DNA of 64,000 bases from Elusimicrobiota bacterium (GTDB lineage: Bacteria; Elusimicrobiota; Elusimicrobia; UBA1565; UBA9628): positions 28,353 through 92,352 of the forward strand of contig JAHFCE010000010.1 in assembly GCA_023249675.1 (NCBI GenBank), read 5' to 3'. The translations under genes and the position numbers were made by a program. How positions within the stretch are numbered: position 1 is the stretch's first letter; every line of letters starts with the position of its first letter. Positions 56,764-64,000 of this stretch are shown here, in pieces. The notes under the pieces are model-generated. The model saw only the letters and a program-made list of their open reading frames with translations. It was not told the DNA's origin and did no database searches.

Positions 56764-57186
56764 TCAACTCTTTATCCTGAGCAACAGATCGGTGGTCGTA
56801 AAGACGGCTACGCGCTGCTTTACCGCGGGAGCCTGGAAATGAGGATCATTGCTCCAAACGGCAAGCTCCAATCGTAATGCGCAGGCCAGGTAGGGAACAT
56901 CCTTCGGATCGGCGATCAACAGCCGGGCTTCCTGCATGGCGGATTGGTAATCGGATTGAGGAATAACCTCGACGCGAGCAGTCAGGATAGACCAAAGCCA
57001 CTCGAAGTCCCCGGGACTCAATCGCAACCGCTTCAATACCTTGGGCTGCTGAAGAATCACACGGGTTTCGATGAGGCCGTATTCCGGCGTCGCCAAATCC
57101 GCGCGTTCATCGAGCAACAGTTCTCGGGTCAGAGCGTTCTTCAGAAAGGCGGCGATGAAGACATTTGCATCGACAACCAAGCGCAT
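56764..57186 (-). CDS. PIN-domain toxin (VapC-like ribonuclease)
   Basis: This 140-residue PIN protein has the acidic residues expected for an Mg-dependent RNase: Asp of VVDANVFIAAF (about 6), Glu near 41, Asp of IADPKDVPYLACAL (about 93-96) and Asp of WSNDPHF (about 113). It follows its antitoxin with a one-base overlap (TGATG). It probably cleaves tRNA or mRNA when free. It sits inside the repeat-bounded accessory patch. Confidence 0.85.
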   Translation of the reverse strand: MRLVVDANVFIAAFLKNALTRELLLDERADLATPEYGLIETRVILQQPKVLKRLRLSPGDFEWLWSILTARVEVIPQSDYQSAMQEARLLIADPKDVPYLACALRLELAVWSNDPHFQAPAVKQRVAVFTTTDLLLRIKS

Positions 57187-57410
57187 CAGTGTTTTGCGTG
57201 ACGTTTTGAAACCCTCAGCTTGGCCTGCTCCCCCAAGCGAACAGTATCCCTCTCCGTCAGCTTACTGCCGGAAAGAAGCGTCTGCGCGTGCCCCATGAGC
57301 TTGGTCTTCTCGATAATAGCCTGACGAGCCACCTCCGACCAGTTGATCTCGGGGAACATCGCCATCTTCTGCTTGATCTCCTCGGAGATAGCTAAGGTTA
57401 AATTGGGCAT
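57186..57410 (-). CDS. Antitoxin of the PIN-domain toxin (RHH-like)
   Basis: This 74-residue protein starts MPNLTLAISEEIKQKM, a possible ribbon-helix-helix beta strand, followed by INWSEVARQAIIEKTK. The basic C-terminus (KLRVSKRHAKH) could wrap the toxin. A perfect AGGAGG lies nine bases before the ATG. It probably represses its own promoter through the inverted repeat at 57430-57458. Confidence 0.82.
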   Translation of the reverse strand: MPNLTLAISEEIKQKMAMFPEINWSEVARQAIIEKTKLMGHAQTLLSGSKLTERDTVRLGEQAKLRVSKRHAKH

Positions 57411-57419
57411 TGTGATTCA

Positions 57420-57470
57420 CCTCCTGTGTATTATGTGTAATATGTTAATACACATAATGCACATTGTCAA
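57420..57470 (-). promoter_or_regulatory. Promoter, operator and RBS of the PIN toxin-antitoxin operon
   Basis: On the minus strand a perfect TTGACA (57470..57465) is followed after 17 bp by TAACAT. An inverted repeat ATTATGTGTA-N9-TACACATAAT (57430-57458) covers the spacer and -10 region, and AGGAGG lies at 57425..57420. The AT-rich operator contrasts with the surrounding GC-rich DNA. Confidence 0.75.
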
Positions 57471-57573
57471 GGGCATGCGCCCTTTGAGGGGGGTCGTGTC
57501 GATGGGACCGAACAGGCGGGGCAGGCCGGCAGAACTTGTATGATCCGGGCAGATAGACAGAGGAGACAACTCC

Positions 57574-57819
57574 ATGGAAGAAAAGAAGGACGAGAAGAAA
57601 GAGGACGGATCGTGCGGCAAGGGCGGCTGCGGACTTCACTGCGGCTGCTGCGCCTGCAAGGCGATCAAGGGACTGGTTCTGCTCCTGATCGGAGGCGTCA
57701 TCGGTTATGGGATCGGCCACTGCGGGCACGGCCACCGGATGATGTGCCCCGTGACGACAGCCGCCTCCGCACCGGAGAGCGCTCCGATGCCGGCTGCGGC
57801 TCCCAAGAAGGCCAAGTAA
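57574..57819 (+). CDS. Small Cys/His-rich single-pass membrane protein
   Basis: This 81-residue protein has a charged N-terminus (MEEKKDEKKED), a Cys-rich segment with eight Cys in about 40 residues (CGKGGCGLHCGCCACK, residues 14-29), one membrane helix (about 32-47, LVLLLIGGVIGYGIG), a second metal-like HCGHGHRMMCP (48-58), and an Ala/Pro tail. GAGGAG precedes the ATG by about nine bases and TATGAT lies at 57539-57544. It might bind a metal or redox cofactor at the membrane. The family is not recognised. Confidence 0.65.
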   Translation: MEEKKDEKKEDGSCGKGGCGLHCGCCACKAIKGLVLLLIGGVIGYGIGHCGHGHRMMCPVTTAASAPESAPMPAAAPKKAK

Positions 57820-57824
57820 GAATA

Positions 57825-58019
57825 GTGACGACGCCAGAAGAAACGACGCTCGTTCGAAATCTCATCAGGAAGTCCATGAGCAAGTGGGAAAGCATGGATC
57901 AGGCAGGGCGCCTCGCTGGTCGGGGATTGGGCAGGAAGGCATTGATCGACCGTGTCGCCAGGGAGGTGGGCACGAGCCAGAAGCAGGTTCAGTCCGCACT
58001 GAGCTCGGTCGATAAATGA
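57825..58019 (+). CDS. Possible small protein of 64 residues
   Basis: A GTG-initiated frame follows the Cys-rich gene after five bases and encodes TTLVRNLIRKSMSKWESM and then RLAGRGLGRKALIDRVAREVGTSQKQVQSALSSV, which looks like a helical, DNA-binding-type segment. It has no good ribosome binding site. It lies opposite the frame read-through of the truncated ORF6N gene, and its composition looks more protein-like than that antisense reading. The family is unknown. Confidence 0.4.
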   Translation: MTTPEETTLVRNLIRKSMSKWESMDQAGRLAGRGLGRKALIDRVAREVGTSQKQVQSALSSVDK

Positions 58020-58028
58020 TCGCCGATC

Positions 58029-58271
58029 TGGTATGTACCGGCGCCCGCCCCAACTTGAGATTCCATTTTGGAATCTCAAGTTTTCGAGAGCTGCCTTCGT
58101 CAGCTGAAACATGAAATCGTTCGGGAAACGACCGCGGTTGCGATTGACAGCCTTATTCAGATCCCCGGTTTCGATGCCATAGAGCACGGCGAGGTTCGAA
58201 TCCAGCATGACCCGCCGTCCGCGTACTGTATAGATCAAACTGCCGATCTTCGCGATCTCCATACCTACCAT
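58029..58271 (-). pseudogene. Truncated ORF6N-domain gene
   Basis: The first 81 codons encode a good ORF6N domain: IGSLIYTVRGRRVMLDSNLAVLYGIETGDLNKAVNRN, RFPNDFMFQLTK and GGRRYIP. Full ORF6N proteins continue into a PYAFTEQG-type helix and a C-terminal domain. Here the frame instead reads through unrelated sequence to 57705, antisense to the small frames at 57574-58019. ORF6N proteins are typical of phages and mobile elements. The gene is probably dead. Confidence 0.7.
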
Positions 58272-58283
58272 ACGATCGAGACC
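58243..58283 (+). repeat. 41-bp direct repeat, right copy (start of the ORF6N gene)
   Basis: This block, containing the first codons and upstream bases of the ORF6N gene, is repeated at 56723-56763 with two mismatches. The segment between the copies is about 1.48 kb. Confidence 0.75.
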
Positions 58284-58318
58284 CCGAAATAGTTCCCTCC
58301 GATGGCTGGGTGATCGAG

Positions 58319-58792
58319 CTAGCGCTTGCCCTGGAGCCGTTTAATGAGGCCCGTCGTCGAGTAGCCTTTCTTCAGCGCCACGATGACGACGCGCCCCGCG
58401 TGCTTGGCCTCGGGAAGGTCGTCGGGCCGGTAGTCGCCGCCCTTGACCTGGACGTCGGGCTTGAGGCGAGCCATCAGCTTCGCGGGTGTCGTCTCATCGA
58501 ACTTGACCACGGCATCGACACAGCCGAGTGCCGCGACCACCTCGGCGCGGTCGCGCCAGGCATTGACGGGACGGCCGGGCGCTTTGTTAAGCGCGCGCGC
58601 GGAGCGGTCGGAGTTGATCCCCACGATGAGCAGGTCGCCCGAGTCTTTCGCCTTCTCGAGCACCTTCACGTGCCCGGCGTGCAGGAGGTCGAAGACACCA
58701 TTGGTGAAGACGACGGCACGGCCTTCCCAGCGCCACAGCTCCCGCAACGTCGCGAGCTTTTTGAGGGGCAGGATCTTGGTTGTTGAGCTCAT
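58319..58792 (-). CDS. rfaE2: D-glycero-beta-D-manno-heptose 1-phosphate adenylyltransferase
   Basis: This is the stand-alone C-terminal (nucleotidyltransferase) half of HldE, 157 residues. It makes ADP-heptose from heptose 1-phosphate for LPS core. It has FTNGVFDLLHAGHVKVLEKAK (about 29-49) with the HxGH motif, VGINSDRSARALNK (about 58) and KGGDYRPDDLPEA (about 118). ATG 58792 shares one base with the gmhA stop (TGATG). The kinase half and GmhB are not in the window. Confidence 0.93.
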   Translation of the reverse strand: MSSTTKILPLKKLATLRELWRWEGRAVVFTNGVFDLLHAGHVKVLEKAKDSGDLLIVGINSDRSARALNKAPGRPVNAWRDRAEVVAALGCVDAVVKFDETTPAKLMARLKPDVQVKGGDYRPDDLPEAKHAGRVVIVALKKGYSTTGLIKRLQGKR

Positions 58793-59391
58793 CAGCCGTG
58801 GGCCAGGGGCGCGTTCGGGAAAAGCTCGTCTTCCAGAATGCCGCACCAGATCTGGATGACCGTGATGTGGGCCTCTTGGATGCGCGCCGTCGAGTCGGAG
58901 GGGACGCGCACGCAGTGGTCGCACAGGGCCTTGAGCTTGCCGCCGGAGCGGCCGGTGAGGCCGATAACCGTCAGGCCGAGTTCGCGCGCGGCGGCGGCGG
59001 CCCTCAGCACGTTCTTGGAGTTGCCGGAGGTCGAGATCGCGACGGCGACGTCGCCGGGGCGTCCGAGCGCGCGCAGAGGTCGCTCGAAGACGTGCTCGAA
59101 GCCGAAGTCGTTGGCGATCGATGTTAAGTCTCCCTGGTTGACGGCCAAAGAAATCGCGGGAAGGCCGGGGCGGTTGCGGCGGTAACGGCCGGTCAGCTCA
59201 TCGGCGAAGTTCGACGCGTCGCACGAGGAGCCGCCGTTGCCGAAGGAGAGAAGCTTGCCGCCGTTGCGGTAGGAGCGCAGGAGGTCCTTGGCGGCCGCGT
59301 CGATGACGGGCGAGAGCTTGGTCAAGGCGGTCAGGACGGAGGCCGATTCCTTGAGTTGGGCGGCAATGGTCTTGCGGAAGTCCTCAGACAT
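58792..59391 (-). CDS. gmhA: Sedoheptulose-7-phosphate isomerase
   Basis: GmhA converts sedoheptulose 7-phosphate to heptose 7-phosphate, the first step to ADP-heptose. The 199-residue SIS protein has SFGNGGSSCDASNFADEL (about 48), DFGFEHVFERPL (about 93), ISTSGNSKNVL (about 118) and the conserved GRSGGKLKALCD. It overlaps accC by eight bases and is coupled to rfaE2. Confidence 0.94.
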   Translation of the reverse strand: MSEDFRKTIAAQLKESASVLTALTKLSPVIDAAAKDLLRSYRNGGKLLSFGNGGSSCDASNFADELTGRYRRNRPGLPAISLAVNQGDLTSIANDFGFEHVFERPLRALGRPGDVAVAISTSGNSKNVLRAAAAARELGLTVIGLTGRSGGKLKALCDHCVRVPSDSTARIQEAHITVIQIWCGILEDELFPNAPLAHG

Positions 59392-60745
59392 GGGCGGTCT
59401 CCTTTTTGTCGAGCAGGCCGGTTTTTTCGATGAAGTGGGTGTCGAAGTCCCCGCTCATGAACACGGGGTGGGCGACGACTTTGGCGTGCATCCCGGCGGT
59501 CGTCTTGACGCCGGCGATCTTGAGCTCGCCCAGGGCGCGCAAAGAGCGGCGCAGAGCCGTCGGGCGGTCGCCCGCGGAGATGATGAGCTTGGCGATTAGG
59601 CTGTCGTACTCGCTTGGGATCGTGTAGCCGGCGTAGACGTGAGTGTCCACGCGCACGCCCGCGCCGCCCGGAAGCTCGAGGCTCTCGATTTTCCCCGGGC
59701 AGGGCATGAAATTATTGTCCGGGTCCTCGGCGTTGATGCGGTGTTCGATTGAGTGGCAGCGGATTTCGCAGGCGCGCTCCTGGCCGAACGGCAGCTTCTC
59801 GCCCGCGGCGACCTTGATCATCAGCTCCATCAAGTCCACGCCCGCCACGGCTTCGGTCACCGGGTGCTCGACCTGCAGGCGCGCGTTGACCTCGATGAAG
59901 TAGAACTTGCCGTCTTGGAAGAGGAACTCGACCGTGCCGACGTTCGCGTAGTTCGCGGCCTTGGCCAAGCGGATGGCGGCCGCCTGCATGTCGCGGCGGA
60001 TCGCCGGCGATATCGCCGGAGAGGGGGACTCCTCCACGAGCTTCTGGTGGCGGCGCTGGACCGTGCAGTCGCGCTCGGGGAAGGCGACGACATTGCCGTG
60101 ATGGTCGGCGATGATCTGGATCTCGACGTGCCGGGGATGCTCCAGCAGCTTCTCGATGAACACCGAGCCGTCGCCGAAGGCGGCCTTCGCCTCGGTCGCG
60201 GCGGCCTCGAGCTGGGGCTTGAGCTCCGCGGGCGCGCGGACGACGCGCATGCCCTTGCCGCCGCCACCGGCGGAGGCCTTGATGAGGACGGGATAGCCGA
60301 TGGCGGCCACTTCTTTTGAAACGTCGGTCGTGATGTCGCCTTTCGTTCCGGGGACGACGGGCACGTTCGCGGCGAGCGCCACGGCCTTGCCCGCGCTCTT
60401 GAAGCCGAGCTTGCGGCTCGCGGCGGGGGGCGGTCCGATGAAAGCGATGCCGCGCTGGGCGCACAGCTCGGAGAAATCGGCGTTTTCGGAGAGGAAGCCG
60501 TAGCCCGGATGGATCGCGTCGGCGCCGGTGTTCTTCGCGGCGGAGAGGACGGCCTCCTGGTTGAGGTAGGAGAGCCGCGAAGGGCCGGGGCCGATGCAGA
60601 CGGCTTCATCGGCCATCGCGACGTGGCGCGACTCGCGGTCGGCCTCGGAGTAGACGGCGACGGTTTTGATCCCGAGCTCGCGCGCGGCGCGGATCGCGCG
60701 CACGGCGATCTCGGAGCGGTTGGCGATCAGTATTTTTTTGAACAC
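59384..60745 (-). CDS. accC: Acetyl-CoA carboxylase biotin carboxylase subunit
   Basis: AccC carboxylates biotin on BCCP with ATP and bicarbonate, the first step of malonyl-CoA synthesis. The 453-residue protein has ANRSEIAVRAIRAARELG (about 8), SAGGGGKGMRVV (about 160, ATP-grasp loop), FPERDCTVQRRHQKLVEE (about 223), and EVNARLQVEHPVTE (about 287) with the catalytic Arg. All active residues visible to me are kept. It lies six bases after the accB-like gene. Confidence 0.95.
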   Translation of the reverse strand: MFKKILIANRSEIAVRAIRAARELGIKTVAVYSEADRESRHVAMADEAVCIGPGPSRLSYLNQEAVLSAAKNTGADAIHPGYGFLSENADFSELCAQRGIAFIGPPPAASRKLGFKSAGKAVALAANVPVVPGTKGDITTDVSKEVAAIGYPVLIKASAGGGGKGMRVVRAPAELKPQLEAAATEAKAAFGDGSVFIEKLLEHPRHVEIQIIADHHGNVVAFPERDCTVQRRHQKLVEESPSPAISPAIRRDMQAAAIRLAKAANYANVGTVEFLFQDGKFYFIEVNARLQVEHPVTEAVAGVDLMELMIKVAAGEKLPFGQERACEIRCHSIEHRINAEDPDNNFMPCPGKIESLELPGGAGVRVDTHVYAGYTIPSEYDSLIAKLIISAGDRPTALRRSLRALGELKIAGVKTTAGMHAKVVAHPVFMSGDFDTHFIEKTGLLDKKETAHV

Positions 60746-60751
60746 TCTGTT

Positions 60752-61138
60752 TTAGCGGCTCTCCAAGAGGAGAAGCGGCTGGCCGTATTCCACGGCCTGT
60801 CCCGCCTCGATGAAAATTTTCGCCACGCGGCCGGCTTGCGCCGCGATGATGGGCCGAGAAGCGCCGGAGCCGGTCACGATCACGCCGACGACGTCGCCGG
60901 CCGCGATCTCCACTCCCTCTTCGGTTTTGCGCGCCTTGCCGGGCGCGTTCCACTGGAAGACGCCGACGCCGTCGCTGGCGACCGAGGCGAAGCGGCCCGA
61001 GGGCATCGCGGGGACCGCCGGGTCGCCGGCGCCGTGCGCGGTCAGGGAGAAGCCGGCCCCATTTTTTCGGTACACGACCTCGGCGAGGTCGGCGGTTTTC
61101 ATCCAGTCGGCGACGGCTTTGAGGGAGGAGGCGTCCAT
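60752..61138 (-). CDS. AccB-like biotinyl domain protein lacking the biotinylation lysine
   Basis: This 128-residue protein has the layout of BCCP: an N-terminal helical segment (about 5-35), a linker, and a C-terminal biotinyl/lipoyl-like domain (about 55-128) ending IFIEAGQAVEYGQPLLLLE, which matches BCCP well. The hairpin that normally holds EAMKM reads VIVTGSGASRPIIAAQAG (about 90-107) and has no Lys. Either biotin is not carried and the domain regulates or shields AccC, or another biotin protein serves AccC. The position directly upstream of accC is that of accB. Confidence 0.75.
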   Translation of the reverse strand: MDASSLKAVADWMKTADLAEVVYRKNGAGFSLTAHGAGDPAVPAMPSGRFASVASDGVGVFQWNAPGKARKTEEGVEIAAGDVVGVIVTGSGASRPIIAAQAGRVAKIFIEAGQAVEYGQPLLLLESR

Positions 61139-61140
61139 GT

Positions 61141-61620
61141 TTATTTCCTCTTGGTCTTGGCGGTTTTGCGCCGCAGGAGATTGCGCGGATTGGCGGGCAG
61201 CAGGCCCGAGGCGAGCGGGTCGAAGGCGAGCGGCAGGAGCTTGTACACCGTGGTCTTGTAGACGGAGCGGCGGCCGGTCGCGGGGTTCAAGTCCACGAGG
61301 TAGAGGTCGGTGTCCTTGTCGCTGAACTCGTACATGACCTGGCGGCAGGCGCCGCAGGGCTTGGCCGCGGCGCCGACGACGGCGACGGCCTTGATCGCGT
61401 CGTGGCCGCTGGCGACCGCGTGGTAGATCGCGGCGCGCTCGGCGCACATCGCCAGGCCGTAGCTCGCGTTCTCCACGTTGCAGCCGGGGAACACGCGGCC
61501 GCCCTCGGTGAGCACGGCGGCGCCGACGGGGTAGCGCGAGTAGGGGCAGTAGGCGCGCTTCTGCGCCGAGACGGCGGTTTCGATGAGGCGTTGGGTCCAG
61601 CGTTTTGGATGCTTCGCCAT
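61141..61620 (-). CDS. cdd: Cytidine deaminase
   Basis: This 159-residue enzyme deaminates cytidine and deoxycytidine. The Zn site is seen in CNVENASYGLAMCAERAAIY (about 47-66), with Cys of MCAE and Glu as proton shuttle, and in PCGACRQVMYEF (about 88-99) with two Cys ligands. The C-terminal 35 residues are a basic extension, RRKTAKTKRK at the end. The stop overlaps no gene; accB-like starts three bases on. Confidence 0.92.
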   Translation of the reverse strand: MAKHPKRWTQRLIETAVSAQKRAYCPYSRYPVGAAVLTEGGRVFPGCNVENASYGLAMCAERAAIYHAVASGHDAIKAVAVVGAAAKPCGACRQVMYEFSDKDTDLYLVDLNPATGRRSVYKTTVYKLLPLAFDPLASGLLPANPRNLLRRKTAKTKRK

Positions 61621-62495
61621 TAGATGTATTTCCTCACGAGCAGGTCGAGTTTCTTGAGCGTCGCTCGGCTGCGGGCTTCGGGGGCGGTGAAAATGGCTCC
61701 TTTGAGGGCTTCGGAAAACGCGGGCTCAAGCGGCGCCCGTGCGATGCGCGGCACGGCCAGGCGCATCAGCTTCTGCGCGTTGGCCGAGTTCGCGTGGAGG
61801 TTGGCCACAATCATCTCAGTATGGACTTCCTCGCCCTCCTTCCAGCAGTCGTAGTCGGTGACCATCGCGGCCTGCGAGTAGACGAGCTCGGCCTCGCGCG
61901 CGAGCTTGGCCTCGGTCGCGGCCGTCATGCCGATCAAAGACCAGCCGAAGGAGCGGTGCATCTCACTTTCGGCCTTGGTCGAGAACGCCGGGCCTTCCAT
62001 GCAGCAGTAGACGCCGCCCTTGACGGCTTTGATGCCGAGCTCGCGGGCGGCTTGGAATACGATCTCGTTCTGTTCCGGGGCGAACGGGGGATTAAACGCG
62101 ATGTGGGCCACCACGCCGTGGCCGAAAAATGTCTGCACCCGGTCCTTGGTGCGGTCGACAAGCTGGTCGGGAAACACGAAGGTGCGGGGCGCCAGCTCTT
62201 CTTTGAGGGAGCCGACCGCGCTGAAGGCGAGCACGCGCTCAACGCCCAGGGACTTCAGCGCCCACATGTTGGCGCGCTGGTTGATCTCGGTCGGGGTGAC
62301 GATGTGGCCGCGGCCGTGGCGCGGCAGGAATGCGCAGGGCACGCCGTCGAGGTCGCCGAGCGTGATGGGACCTGAGTGCGCGCCGAAAGGGGTTTTGAGC
62401 TGGAGCTCGCGCGGATTCTTGATCGCGTCGGAGGAGTAGAGGCCGCTGCCCCCGATCACGCCGACCTTCGCGTACGGTTTTCTCGTCTTCTTCAA
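61620..62495 (-). CDS. mtnP: Methylthioadenosine/purine nucleoside phosphorylase
   Basis: MTAP phosphorolyses 5'-methylthioadenosine in methionine salvage. The 291-residue protein has VIGGSGLYSSDA (about 15), FLPRHGRGH (about 57), VYCCMEGPAFSTKAES (about 175), IGMTAATEAKLAREAEL (about 198) and VTDYDCWK (about 222). I chose the TTG at 62495 because GGGAGG lies nine bases upstream and the codon overlaps the previous stop as TTGA; a TTG at 62501 is too close to the ribosome binding site. Confidence 0.93.
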   Translation of the reverse strand: MKKTRKPYAKVGVIGGSGLYSSDAIKNPRELQLKTPFGAHSGPITLGDLDGVPCAFLPRHGRGHIVTPTEINQRANMWALKSLGVERVLAFSAVGSLKEELAPRTFVFPDQLVDRTKDRVQTFFGHGVVAHIAFNPPFAPEQNEIVFQAARELGIKAVKGGVYCCMEGPAFSTKAESEMHRSFGWSLIGMTAATEAKLAREAELVYSQAAMVTDYDCWKEGEEVHTEMIVANLHANSANAQKLMRLAVPRIARAPLEPAFSEALKGAIFTAPEARSRATLKKLDLLVRKYI

Positions 62496-62871
62496 GGACA
62501 ATATCCTCCCAGGGGTAGGAGCTCTTTGATCAGGTTGTACAGCGCTTCGAGATCCAAGGGCTTCTGGACGAAGCGGGTCTTCGGATCTTTCGGGAGAATC
62601 TTTTCGAGTTTTGAGTACGGGTGCCCGGAGATGAAGATCATCGGAATATTCCTCGTGGCCGGGTCTTTCTGCAGAACCTGGTAGGCGGAGGAGCCGTACG
62701 CGCCGGGCATCTGGATGTCGGTGAGGATCAGGTGCGGCCGGTACTCGCCGGCCTTCTGCGCGAGCTGATAGCCGTCGTTGACGACGATCACGCGGTTGCC
62801 CTTGCTCGACAGGTAGTCGTCGAGCAGCCCCGTGATGGCGGCATCATCGTCGGCGATGAGGATCTGCGCGA

Positions 62872-62875
<4 letters not shown>
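62492..62875 (-). CDS. Single-domain response regulator (CheY-like receiver)
   Basis: This 127-residue receiver domain has the acidic pocket ADDD (about 8-11), the phospho-acceptor Asp in ILTDIQMPG (about 53), FISGH (Thr/Ser switch position Ser, about 83) and the conserved Lys in FVQKPLD (about 105). There is no output domain and no sensor kinase nearby. It is coupled by ATGA to glyA and followed by mtnP, so its partner is unknown. Confidence 0.92.

Positions 62876-64000
<1,125 letters not shown>

Noticed and set aside
57705..58028. C-terminal half of a 188-residue ORF6N protein
   Set aside because: The sequence after GGRRYIP has no family similarity and is antisense to better-looking small frames. 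The ORF6N gene is treated as truncated.

Overview
The window is a dense, high-GC stretch of chromosome from a Gram-negative (diderm) bacterium. It carries KDO-type and heptose precursor genes, an O-antigen ligase-like protein, an MsbA-like exporter and many surface-polysaccharide enzymes. Genes are tightly packed and translationally coupled (ATGA, TGATG and TTGA overlaps). The taxon cannot be fixed from the sequence. An Elusimicrobiota-like or other little-cultured GC-rich lineage is my guess, held with low confidence. I saw no rRNA, tRNA, CRISPR array or complete IS element.

1-36.5 kb is one large leftward surface-glycan locus. Reading from right to left it contains: two tandem DegT-like aminotransferases, a methyltransferase and a FemAB/GNAT-like protein; a complete CMP-pseudaminic acid pathway in order (pseB, pseC, pseG, an SpsF-type cytidylyltransferase, pseI, pseH); an MBL-fold protein; and an unusual acyl/aldehyde module (ACP, acyl-AMP ligase, LuxE, LuxC, FabZ-like dehydratase, radical SAM enzyme, SDR, split transketolase). 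An LIC12162-type transferase and an ABC exporter follow. Next come acyltransferase, FkbH, ACP and a MaoC-SDR fusion, then genes for a probable CMP-activated ulosonic acid or cyclitol (KdsB-like, Gfo/Idh/MocA, SDR, AroB-like, 2-hydroxyacid dehydrogenase, KdsD). The locus ends with a MarR-type regulator, an RmlD-like reductase and glycosyltransferases.

Four copies of a 17-bp palindrome, TGTTCA-N5-TGAACA, sit on or just after the -10 boxes that head the sub-operons of this locus. One lies directly before the MarR-type gene and one serves a divergent pair. I read them as the operators of a locus-specific, autoregulated regulon.

36.6-48.2 kb holds further envelope genes: a polytopic membrane protein, an SGNH hydrolase, GT2 and LbH proteins, an LhgO-type oxidase, a GmhA-like isomerase, an O-antigen ligase with TPR-like tail, a HigBA-type toxin-antitoxin pair, a degenerate cytidylyltransferase-like protein, a GT4 and a radical SAM protein. 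Several genes from here on have a -10 box 6-8 nt before the start codon, which implies leaderless mRNAs.

48.2-56.7 kb is mostly housekeeping: tlyA, a FolD homologue that has lost its catalytic residues, an EamA transporter, HAD, DUF155, RluA, rimO, xseB, xseA. 56.7-58.3 kb is a small accessory patch (a PIN toxin and antitoxin, a Cys-rich mini-protein, a truncated ORF6N gene) bounded by 41-bp direct repeats. 58.3-64 kb is a leftward operon: glyA (cut by the window edge), response regulator, mtnP, cdd, accB-like (without a biotinylation lysine), accC, gmhA, rfaE2.
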